Shown here one piece after another: positions 1 through 5,087 of a DNA stretch of 5,531 nt (position 1 is the first letter of the stretch; the number at the start of each line of letters is the position of its first letter). Both the position numbers and the translations under genes were made by a program. The DNA lies in contig CALFEM010000236.1 in assembly GCA_937950105.1 (NCBI GenBank), positions 1-5,531 on the forward strand, given 5' to 3'. The DNA comes from an uncultured Alphaproteobacteria bacterium (GTDB taxonomy: Bacteria; Pseudomonadota; Alphaproteobacteria; Rhizobiales; Hyphomicrobiaceae). Under the pieces are notes generated by a model. The model was not told the origin of the DNA, did not search any database, and was given only the letters and a program-made list of their open reading frames with translations.

Positions 1-54
1 GAGCAGAAGCTTCCCAAGCTTACGACGAGGGTTCGATTCCCTTCACCCGCTCCA
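1..54 (+). tRNA. tRNA-Gly (anticodon CCC), 5' end missing
   Basis: This is the 3' two-thirds of a glycine tRNA whose 5' end lies before the window. GAGC at 1-4 is the 3' strand of the D stem. The anticodon arm is 6-22 with loop TTCCCAA at 11-17, so the anticodon CCC is at 13-15 and reads GGG codons. The T arm is GAGGG (27-31), loop TTCGATT (32-38) and CCCTT (39-43). The 3' acceptor strand CACCCGC is 44-50, the discriminator is U at 51, and CCA is encoded at 52-54. The outermost anticodon-stem pair (6 with 22) is a G-A mismatch, usually tolerated. No T-rich terminator follows. Confidence 0.95.
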
Positions 55-306
55 TTCACAAGCAAATGCTGAGTGTAGCGATCGGAAAAGCGGTGCTGCG
101 GACGCGGTGCGTCGCGCGTTCAAGCCATACGTCAGGCGAATGTGGCAGGTGAGCGACGTTAGCACGCGCACACTGCAGATTTGCTGCGCAGCAGCGTCGA
201 TTCATGCTCGACGGGAGCCATTGTCCAATGGAGATTTGCTCCATTGCGTGCTCGCCACGTGATTCGATTTCCACGGTGCGCGACACGGGCACGACTGGGG
301 GGCGGT
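55..306. other. Intergenic stretch between tRNA-Gly and a small membrane protein gene
   Basis: I see no convincing gene here. Short open frames on both strands give arginine- and cysteine-rich translations without domain-like character. The notable structure is the set of nested inverted repeats at 218-246. No second copy of the tRNA 3' end is visible in the window, so there is no sign of an integration site. Confidence 0.5.
218..246. repeat. Two mutually exclusive inverted repeats
   Basis: CCATTG (218-223) is followed after two bases by its reverse complement CAATGG (226-231). The longer form CAATGGAG (226-233) is followed after five bases (234-238) by its own reverse complement CTCCATTG (239-246). 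The middle arm can therefore pair left, with an implausibly tight loop, or right, with an 8-bp stem and a 5-base loop. It lies about 60 bases before the small membrane protein start and could be an operator or a leader hairpin. Function is unknown and there is no following T-run. Confidence 0.45.
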
Positions 307-492
307 GTGAAATCTGCGATCGTTACGGCCATGAGCCATGCCGGGTTGCTTCTCGGCGGCCTTCTTCTTGTCTGGACCGTTCCGCCCTTCAACGGCGACG
401 CTCATTTCTGGGTGCCGGCGTTCGCCGCCGTGCAGATCTGGCTGTATTTCTTCGTGCGCGCCGGCCGCACCGTTCGCCGCTCCGATCAATAG
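307..492 (+). CDS. Small two-helix membrane protein, hypothetical
   Basis: This 61-residue protein matches no family I recognise. It has two hydrophobic stretches, about residues 12-25 (GLLLGGLLLVWTV) and 34-50 (ending WLYFFV). They are joined by a short polar turn containing PPFNGD, and the tail RAGRTVRRSDQ is basic. By the positive-inside rule the tail, and so probably the N-terminus, should face the cytoplasm. I chose GTG at 307 because a G-run (297-302) lies just upstream. ATG at 331 would give 53 residues but has no clear ribosome site. The frame is open back to an ATG at 181, but translation before 307 looks non-coding. G/C-ending codons in the hydrophobic part support real coding. It stands alone between the tRNA and the convergent sucD-like gene. 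Whether it is expressed is uncertain. Confidence 0.6.
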   Translation: MKSAIVTAMSHAGLLLGGLLLVWTVPPFNGDAHFWVPAFAAVQIWLYFFVRAGRTVRRSDQ

Positions 493-514
493 GGCGAAAA
501 CTGTGGCGACGTTA

Positions 515-528
515 GCGCCCGCAGGCGC
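515..528. repeat. Short GC stem-loop after the small membrane gene
   Basis: GCGCC (515-519), loop CGCA, and GGCGC (524-528) form a perfect 5-bp stem 23 bases after the stop codon at 492. No T-run follows, so it is at best a weak transcription stop for the small gene. Confidence 0.3.
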
Positions 529-595
529 GTGACGCCGCTCGTCGCGCTCCGGATGCATTCCAGCGTCGCACGCGTTTGTCGCACGCGCGCTGGAT

Positions 596-614
596 GGCCG
601 GGGCAAGCCCGGCC
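596..614. repeat. Strong GC hairpin, possible dispersed palindromic element
   Basis: GGCCGGG (596-602), loop GCAAG, and CCCGGCC (608-614) form a perfect 7-bp all-GC stem. It sits in the convergent gap between the small membrane gene and the sucD-like gene. From memory, palindromes of the form GGCCGGG...CCCGGCC preceded by TGGAT are common between genes in Bradyrhizobium-like genomes, so this may be a copy of such an element. It could also help end transcription from both sides, but neither strand has a T-run. No second copy is in this window, so the repeat call rests on recall. Confidence 0.4.
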
Positions 615-648
615 TTGACGAAATACGAAGCGGCGGAAGTCAGCGCTG

Positions 649-666
649 ATGCGGCTCACCCCGCAT
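649..666. terminator. Stem-loop just past the sucD stop, weak terminator candidate
   Basis: ATGCGG (649-654) and CCGCAT (661-666) form a 6-bp stem with a 6-base loop, about 30 bases beyond the sucD stop in the direction of sucD transcription. No U-run follows it on the minus strand. If transcription ends here, it is by Rho or together with the hairpin at 596-614. Confidence 0.3.
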
Positions 667-694
667 TCGCTGCTCAGCTCCTCTCGATCCAGAC

Positions 695-1567
695 TTAACT
701 CAACGCGTCGCGCATGGTCTGGCCGACGCGACTGGCGTCGTGGGCGATGTGCACGCCCGCGCGTTCCAGCGCCGCGATCTTCTGTGTGGCGCTGCCGGCA
801 CCGCGGGTGGCGAGTGCACCGGCGTGGCCCATGCGGCGCTCCGGCGGAGCATGCCGTCCTGCTACCAGCGCGACGACCGGCTTCTTCGGCTTGCGGCGCT
901 GAATGACGTCGGCCACAGCCTCCTCCTCGGAGCCGCCGATCTCGCCGATGACGATGATGCCGTCGGTATCGGGGTCGTCGAGGAACAGCTCCAGTGCTTC
1001 GGGCAAACTGAGCCCATGAACCGGATCACCGCCGACGCCGACCGTGGTCGATTGCCCGAGGCCGGCGTTGGTCGTCTGCAGCACCACTTCGCTGGTCAGC
1101 GAGGCCGAGCGCGAGGCGATGCCGATGCGGCCCTTGCGGGCGTCGACGGTCGCCATGACGCCGAGCTGCCCGAGCCCGGGGGCCAGCACGCCCTGACTGT
1201 TCGGACCGACGAGCCTCGTTTTCGATCCGGCGAGCGCCTGGCGCACCCGCACCATGTCGAGCACCGGCACCCGCTCGGTGACGCACACGATGAGTTCGAG
1301 TTCCGCCTCGATCGCCTCGATCATGGCGGCAGCAGCATGCTGGGGCGGCACGAACACGAGGCTCGCCGAAGCCCCCGTGGCGCCCTTCGCCTCCCCGACG
1401 CTGGCGTAGACCGGCAGGTCGAGATGCGTGCGGCCGCCCTTGCCCGGCACCACTCCGGCGACCAGCCTGGTGCCGTAGGACAGCATGCGGCCGCAATGGA
1501 ACGTCGCCGTGCGCCCCGTGAGCCCCTGGCACATGACCTTGGTTTCGGGTGTGACGAGAATGGCCAT
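695..1567 (-). CDS. sucD: Succinyl-CoA synthetase-like alpha subunit (divergent SucD)
   Basis: This 290-residue protein, close to the usual SucD length (E. coli 289), is the CoA-binding, phospho-histidine subunit of an ATP-grasp acyl-CoA synthetase acting in the cytoplasm with the SucC-like product. The N-terminal Rossmann domain has GLTGRTATFH (15-24) and PGKGG (41-45). The ligase domain has GEIGG (208-212, Glu209 matching E. coli Glu208) and RRMGHAG (244-250) with the phosphorylated His at 248. Oddities: the usual GPNCPG is GPNSQG (121-126), the usual SRSGTLTYE is SRSASLTSE (152-160), and SQ of the first loop (GSQGTF) is RT. These regions touch CoA and the acid in the known enzyme. The ATG overlaps the sucC stop by one base (TGATG) with AAGGAGG seven bases upstream, so translation is coupled. 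The family is certain; the substrate (succinate, malate or another acid) is not, and this may be a paralog of the citric-acid-cycle enzyme. Confidence 0.93.
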   Translation of the reverse strand: MAILVTPETKVMCQGLTGRTATFHCGRMLSYGTRLVAGVVPGKGGRTHLDLPVYASVGEAKGATGASASLVFVPPQHAAAAMIEAIEAELELIVCVTERVPVLDMVRVRQALAGSKTRLVGPNSQGVLAPGLGQLGVMATVDARKGRIGIASRSASLTSEVVLQTTNAGLGQSTTVGVGGDPVHGLSLPEALELFLDDPDTDGIIVIGEIGGSEEEAVADVIQRRKPKKPVVALVAGRHAPPERRMGHAGALATRGAGSATQKIAALERAGVHIAHDASRVGQTMRDALS

Positions 1568-2745
1568 CAGGCTGCCTCCTTGCGGGCGGCGAGCGCCGCG
1601 ATGCGCGCGGCCTCCGCCATGTCGTTGGCACTGGTGTAGGCGATGCCGCTGTTCTTGAGCACGGTCGCTGCATAGGCCGCGTTGTTGCCGGCGAAGCGGA
1701 TCACCAGCGGAACCCGGCGCGCGCTTCGGCGCATGGCCACGGCGATGCCCTCGGCGATGGTGTCGCAGCGCTGCATGCCGCCGCCGTGCACGTTGACGAG
1801 GATCGCGCGTACCTGCGGGTTGGCGAGAATGAGCCCGAAGCCGTGCGCGATGTCGAGGCTCGATGCCGTGGTGCGGATGTCCATGAAGTTCGCCGGGCGT
1901 CCGCCCGCGTCCGCCAGCAGGTCGATGGTCGCCAGCGCCAGGCCGGCGCCGTTGACGACGCAGCCGATGCTGCCATCGAGCTTCAGGTAGTTGAGCTGGT
2001 GTTCCTGTGCCTCGAGTTCGTCGCGGTCGGGCGCGATCGCGGCGGATTTGAAACGCGCGAGGTCGCCCCGACGGAACAGCGCGTTGTCGTCGATGGTGAC
2101 CTTGGCGTCGAGGGCGACGAGGTGGCCGCTCTCGGTGACGGCAAGAGGATTGATCTCGGTGAGCGTGGCGTCGGAGGCGACGAAGGCGGCCGCGCGGTTC
2201 TGCATCACGACTGCGACGCCCTCGGCGATGCGCGGATCACTCTCGATGCTGCGCGCGAACGCGGCGAAGTCTCCGGTGAGTCGCGCTCCGTCGAGCCGCA
2301 GCGGCAGGCGCTGGATGAGCAGGGAGTCACCGCGGGCGCGTGTCTCGATGTCGTCGCCACCCTTGGCGCTGGCGAGCATGACGACCTCGCCCGACAGCGG
2401 ATCGATGGTGATGGCGAGGTAGAGCATGCGGCGCGCGATCACCTGCTCTTCGATCTGCACCGCCTTGACGCGGGCGGCGTTGGGGCCGGTCTGACTGGTC
2501 ACCAGTTCGTTGCCGAGCAGGGCGCGCGCCGCCGTCTCGACCTCGACGGGTGTCGAGGCGAAACGGATGCCGCCAGCGCTCATGCGGTCGCCGGCGAGGA
2601 TTTGCGCCTTGACGACGAAGCCCGTGCAGCCGAGCCGGCGAGCAGCTTGTCCCGCGGCGTCGACGGTCTCGGCGACCTCGCTGATGGGAACCGGAATTCC
2701 ATAGGCCGAAAGCAGGCGCTTGGCCTGATGCTCGTAGAGATCCAT
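1567..2745 (-). CDS. sucC: Succinyl-CoA synthetase-like beta subunit (divergent SucC)
   Basis: This 392-residue protein (E. coli SucC 388) is the nucleotide- and acid-binding subunit of an acyl-CoA synthetase. The N-terminal ATP-grasp domain starts MDLYEHQAK with KAQILAG (46-52). LTEINPL (195-201) carries Glu197 and Asn199, and LDAK (212-215) carries Asp213; these match E. coli Glu197 and the magnesium ligands Asn199 and Asp213. The C-terminal flavodoxin-like domain has NGAG (265-268), NVHGGGMQRCD (318-328) and VIRFAGNN (348-355). Oddities: the glycine-rich nucleotide loop GGRGKAGG is GDRMSAGG (52-59). The glycine loop after NFLDV, thought to help hold the acid, is NFMDIRTTA (286-294). The loop usually NIFGGIVRCD has one extra residue. 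Start ATG at 2745 has GGGAGG six bases upstream. It is first in a two-gene unit with sucD. It probably works, since the phosphoryl-transfer residues remain, but substrate and nucleotide preference may differ from true SucCD. Confidence 0.93.
   Translation of the reverse strand: MDLYEHQAKRLLSAYGIPVPISEVAETVDAAGQAARRLGCTGFVVKAQILAGDRMSAGGIRFASTPVEVETAARALLGNELVTSQTGPNAARVKAVQIEEQVIARRMLYLAITIDPLSGEVVMLASAKGGDDIETRARGDSLLIQRLPLRLDGARLTGDFAAFARSIESDPRIAEGVAVVMQNRAAAFVASDATLTEINPLAVTESGHLVALDAKVTIDDNALFRRGDLARFKSAAIAPDRDELEAQEHQLNYLKLDGSIGCVVNGAGLALATIDLLADAGGRPANFMDIRTTASSLDIAHGFGLILANPQVRAILVNVHGGGMQRCDTIAEGIAVAMRRSARRVPLVIRFAGNNAAYAATVLKNSGIAYTSANDMAEAARIAALAARKEAA
1568..1580 (-). promoter_or_regulatory. 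Ribosome binding site of sucD inside the end of sucC
   Basis: On the minus strand AAGGAGG lies seven bases before the sucD ATG, within the last codons of sucC. This near-perfect Shine-Dalgarno, together with the TGATG stop/start overlap, fixes the sucD start and indicates translational coupling for 1:1 subunits. Confidence 0.85.
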
Positions 2746-2773
2746 GGCGTACCTCCCGAGGTCGAGCGACGGT

Positions 2774-2785
2774 GCGGCATGCCGC
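2774..2785. repeat. Perfect palindrome just upstream of sucC
   Basis: GCGGCATGCCGC is a perfect 12-bp palindrome 28-40 bases before the sucC ATG. An overlapping alternative pairing is TGCCG (2780-2784) with CGGCA (2787-2791). It could be a regulator site or could fold near the sucC ribosome site in the mRNA. No function is shown. Confidence 0.3.
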
Positions 2786-2841
2786 CCGGCAGCTTCCGTT
2801 GCGCGCCAGTCGTCGCATGTCGCGGTGCGGCTGGCCTTTTG

Positions 2842-2857
2842 CTGGTGTGATCACCAG
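2842..2857. promoter_or_regulatory. Inverted repeat in the sucC leader, possible operator
   Basis: CTGGTG (2842-2847), spacer TGAT, and CACCAG (2852-2857) form a perfect 6-bp inverted repeat about 100 bases before the sucC start, with GTGATCAC nested inside. The TGGT...ACCA half-sites resemble those of FadR-type GntR regulators, but the spacing is wider than the usual FadR site. It may be an operator or an mRNA hairpin. No T-run follows on either strand, so it is not a classic terminator. Confidence 0.3.
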
Positions 2858-2959
2858 TGCGTCGATCGTGCCACACGCCGAAGAGGCGCGTCGAGCGGCG
2901 GTCCGCAGAGGGCGGCACATCGAGGTGCCAGACCGTTCACTCGACGCAAGGTCGGGGCA

Positions 2960-2976
2960 ACCAACTTGGTATACAA
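2960..2976. promoter_or_regulatory. Overlapping palindromes at the predicted sucCD start, GntR-type operator candidate
   Basis: ACCAA (2960-2964), one base, and TTGGT (2966-2970) form a perfect 11-bp palindrome. It shares its right half with TTGGTATACAA (2966-2976), centred on the palindrome GTATAC. That element resembles TTGGTATACCAA, the kind of site bound by GntR/FadR-family regulators such as UxuR/ExuR. It overlaps the -10 and predicted start of the minus-strand promoter, the expected place for a repressor. No GntR-type gene is in the window. Confidence 0.3.
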
Positions 2977-3001
2977 TATGCCATAGAAGCTGTGTTGTCG
3001 A
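2973..3001 (-). promoter_or_regulatory. Sigma-70-like promoter candidate for sucCD
   Basis: Read on the minus strand, TCGACA (3001-2996) is one base from the -35 consensus. It is followed after exactly 17 bases by TATTGT (2978-2973), 4 of 6 matches to the -10. Transcription would start near 2966, giving a leader of about 220 bases before the sucC ATG. The local AT-richness stands out from the GC-rich surroundings. This is prediction only. Confidence 0.4.
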
Positions 3002-3419
3002 GCTTTTTCGGGGTTCGAAGAAAGCGTGCCGGTCTGGAAACCGATGCTGCGGCTTGCCGGTCTTCGGCTTAGCGCCGTGTCGGCTGCAGCGTACGAAGCG
3101 CCGTGAGATACCTCGTCGGGCCGCATGCGGGTCCGTCGTCGCGCGGCTGGAAAGCTTGCGGCCGCCGTCAACTTAAACCACCCCGGCAGCACGGCGATGT
3201 CGGCCGGTCGGCGACGGCGGAAGCGATGCGCCGAACGGGGCTGTGGCGGCGGCGTGCGGCGCGGCCGATGCCAGGCAGGCTCAAGCCTGTCGAGCATCAG
3301 AGTTGCACTCGTGATTGCCACCACCATGGTCGTATTGCGCGGTCGGGTGTGTTCGGCAGGGAACTCGTCAGCGTCGAGGACATTTCGCATTTCATCAGCG
3401 TTGCACGGTTGAGAGGCAC

Positions 3420-3443
3420 CGCGCTGCCTTCTTGGGCAGCGCG
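3420..3443. repeat. 9-bp perfect stem-loop upstream of the ATP-grasp gene
   Basis: CGCGCTGCC (3420-3428), loop TTCTTG, and GGCAGCGCG (3435-3443) form a perfect 9-bp stem followed by CCGGGGTTT. It has terminator-like strength but only three T residues after it. It sits about 125 bases before the ATP-grasp start and could be a leader hairpin, an attenuator, or the end of an unseen upstream transcript. Confidence 0.35.
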
Positions 3444-3449
3444 CCGGGG

Positions 3450-3478
3450 TTTCAACACCGCAATCACTCCGATAGACT
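3450..3478 (+). promoter_or_regulatory. Weak promoter candidate for the ATP-grasp/alpha-E operon
   Basis: GATAGACT (3471-3478) contains a 4-of-6 match to the -10 consensus. A poor -35 (TTTCAA, 3450-3455) lies 17 bases upstream. It is the most promoter-like spot between the stem-loop at 3420-3443 and the gene start, but the match is weak in GC-rich DNA. Confidence 0.2.
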
Positions 3479-3566
3479 CGGCGCTTCGAGGGACGGCGCG
3501 ATCCGTGCAAGGGCGCGTCAGGGCGCGTCGCGAACCGGCGACGCGAAAGGAACGGCGAGGACGGTC

Positions 3567-4982
3567 TTGACGGCACCATTCGATGAAATGAAAGCGTTCG
3601 GCGACGGCATCAGGCAGCCTTACGCAGCTGTTGCCGAATGGCTGTCGTCGCAGCGGCTCGAGGACCTGAAACGCAAGGGCGTCGAGGCGGAAACGATCTT
3701 CCGGCGCATCGGCATCACGTTCAACGTCTATGGTGACAAGGATGCCGCCGAGCGCCTTATTCCGTTCGACATCATCCCGCGCGTCGTCGCGGCGAACGAG
3801 TGGCGCCGCCTCTCCGCCGGCATCGAGCAGCGCGTGCGCGCGCTCAACGCCTTCATGCACGACATCTATCATCGCCAGGAGATCCTGAAAGCCGGGCGCA
3901 TCCCGAAGGAGCTGATCCTGCAGAACTCGGCGTTCGTGCCGGAAATGGTCGGCGTCGATCCGGCGCGCGGCATCTATTCGCACATCATAGGTGTCGATCT
4001 CGTGCGCACCGGCGAGGACGATTTCTACGTGCTCGAGGACAACACGCGCACGCCGTCCGGTGTCTCCTACATGCTGGAGAACCGCGAGACGATGATGACG
4101 ACCTTTCCCGAGCTGTTCGAGAAGAACAACGTCGCGCCGGTCGAGGACTACACCGACAGCCTGCTGCAGACACTCCGCTCGGTCGCGCCGAGCAACCTCG
4201 ATCGCGAGCCCACCATCGCGCTGCTGACGCCCGGGATCTACAACAGCGCCTACTTCGAGCACTCGTTCCTCGCCGACGAAATGGGCATCGAGCTCGTGGA
4301 GGGGCAGGACCTCATCGTCGCCGACGGCTGCCTGCACATGAAGACGACGCGCGGGCTGAAGCAGGTCGATGTCGTCTACCGCCGCATCGACGACGACTTC
4401 CTCGACCCGCTGGTGTTCAAGCCGGAATCCATGCTCGGAGTGCCGGGCATCTTCGACGTTTATCGTGGCGGTCGCGTCACCATCGTCAACGCGCCCGGCG
4501 CCGGCATCGCCGACGACAAGGCGATCTACAGCTACATCCCCGAGATCATCGAGTTCTACATGGGCCGCCCGCCCATCCTGAAGAACGTGCCGACCTACAA
4601 CTGCCGCAAGCCCGACGACCTCGCCTACGTGCTCGAGCACATGGCCGAGCTGGTGGTGAAGGAGGTCCATGGCTCGGGCGGCTACGGCATGCTGGTCGGG
4701 CCGGCGTCGACGAAAGAGCAGGTCGAGGCGTTCCGGCAGAAGGTCAAGGCTCGGCCCGACAACTACATCGCCCAGCCGACGCTGGCGCTCTCCACATGCC
4801 CGACCATCTCCGAGAAGGGCATCCACGGACGCCACGTCGACCTGCGCCCGTTCGTGCTGGTCGGTGACAAGATACGCCTGACGCCGGGCGGCCTGACGCG
4901 CGTCGCGCTCAAGGAAGGTTCGCTGGTCGTCAATTCGAGTCAGGGCGGCGGCACCAAGGACACCTGGATACTGGAGGAGTGA
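3567..4982 (+). CDS. Circularly permuted ATP-grasp protein (COG2308, DUF404/DUF407 type)
   Basis: This 471-residue protein belongs to the circularly permuted ATP-grasp family, presumed cytoplasmic enzymes that use ATP to join a carboxylate to an amine. The substrate is unknown. The start is TTG at 3567 with GGCGAGG six bases upstream, placing the family's N-terminal FDEM at residues 5-8; the first in-frame ATG (3588) would cut through that motif. Landmarks: RRIGITFNVYG (46-56), FDIIPRV (67-73) and EQRVRALNAFMHDIYH (87-102). LEDNTRTPSGVSYMLENR (156-173) is the acidic metal/ATP signature. YRRIDDDFLDP (271-281) and GAGIADDKAIYSYIP (311-325) follow. VVKEVHGSGGYGM (363-375) has the probable nucleotide-binding Lys365 and a glycine loop. 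DLRPFV (425-430) and RVALKEGSLVVNSSQGGG (445-462) close the protein. Length is normal and no core motif is missing. An alpha-E gene follows after 105 bases, the family's typical partner. The frame is open upstream to 3315, but that part does not look coding. Confidence 0.93.
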   Translation: MTAPFDEMKAFGDGIRQPYAAVAEWLSSQRLEDLKRKGVEAETIFRRIGITFNVYGDKDAAERLIPFDIIPRVVAANEWRRLSAGIEQRVRALNAFMHDIYHRQEILKAGRIPKELILQNSAFVPEMVGVDPARGIYSHIIGVDLVRTGEDDFYVLEDNTRTPSGVSYMLENRETMMTTFPELFEKNNVAPVEDYTDSLLQTLRSVAPSNLDREPTIALLTPGIYNSAYFEHSFLADEMGIELVEGQDLIVADGCLHMKTTRGLKQVDVVYRRIDDDFLDPLVFKPESMLGVPGIFDVYRGGRVTIVNAPGAGIADDKAIYSYIPEIIEFYMGRPPILKNVPTYNCRKPDDLAYVLEHMAELVVKEVHGSGGYGMLVGPASTKEQVEAFRQKVKARPDNYIAQPTLALSTCPTISEKGIHGRHVDLRPFVLVGDKIRLTPGGLTRVALKEGSLVVNSSQGGGTKDTWILEE

Positions 4983-4994
4983 GTTCCTGCCGGG

Positions 4995-5010
4995 GTGCCC
5001 CTTGGGGCGC
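4995..5010 (+). terminator. Stem-loop between the ATP-grasp and alpha-E genes, possible attenuator
   Basis: GTGCCC (4995-5000), loop CTTG, and GGGCGC (5005-5010) form a 6-bp stem with one G-U pair, followed by TCTTTG. It begins 12 bases after the ATP-grasp stop. The short T-rich tail suggests partial termination or mRNA processing, which would lower alpha-E expression relative to ATP-grasp. A stronger stop is unlikely because these genes normally form one operon. Confidence 0.35.
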
Positions 5011-5026
5011 TCTTTGCCGCATCTGC

Positions 5027-5050
5027 CGCGCGCCTCGCTCGCGCGCCTCG
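5027..5050. repeat. Short tandem direct repeat before the alpha-E gene
   Basis: CGCGCGCCTCG occurs at 5027-5037 and again at 5040-5050, two bases apart (13-base period), inside the 105-base gap between the two operon genes. It may be replication slippage in GC-rich DNA. No regulatory role is evident. Confidence 0.4.
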
Positions 5051-5087
5051 ACGTTATGAAGAAACGCAACGGAAAGCCCGCCACGCC

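Larger units (their letters stand above)
2746..3566. other. 821-base divergent intergenic region without a supported gene
   Basis: This stretch separates the divergent sucCD-like unit from the ATP-grasp/alpha-E unit. Open frames on both strands give Arg/Pro/Cys-rich translations without recognisable motifs, and none has a good ribosome site. It holds a plausible minus-strand promoter with overlapping palindromes (2960-3001). It also holds palindromes in the presumed sucC leader (2774-2785, 2842-2857), a palindrome CCGCATGCGG (3121-3130), an imperfect AT-richer hairpin (3002-3025) and a 9-bp stem-loop (3420-3443). About 420 bases (3002-3420) have no other assigned role. A small RNA or a decayed gene there cannot be excluded. 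Confidence 0.55.

Noticed and set aside
1..54. tRNA 3' end as an attachment site for an integrated element
   Set aside because: No second copy of the tRNA 3' sequence and no integrase gene is visible in the window.
153..516. 11-base direct repeat GCGACGTTAGC (153-163 and 506-516) flanking the small membrane gene
   Set aside because: An 11-base match is expected a few times by chance in a window this size. No insertion-element ends or transposase accompany it.
740..1639. 299-codon plus-strand open frame over sucD
   Set aside because: Antisense shadow of a confidently identified gene; no recognisable domain.
1786..2850. 354-codon plus-strand open frame over sucC
   Set aside because: Antisense shadow; low-complexity Gly/Asp/Glu/Arg-rich translation from GC bias.
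3103..3570. 155-codon plus-strand open frame before the ATP-grasp gene
   Set aside because: Translation looks random and Arg-rich, and it overlaps the ATP-grasp start in another frame.
2851..3579. 242-codon minus-strand open frame in the divergent intergenic region
   Set aside because: Arg/Pro/Ser-rich, no motif, no ribosome site; it also covers the predicted sucCD promoter.
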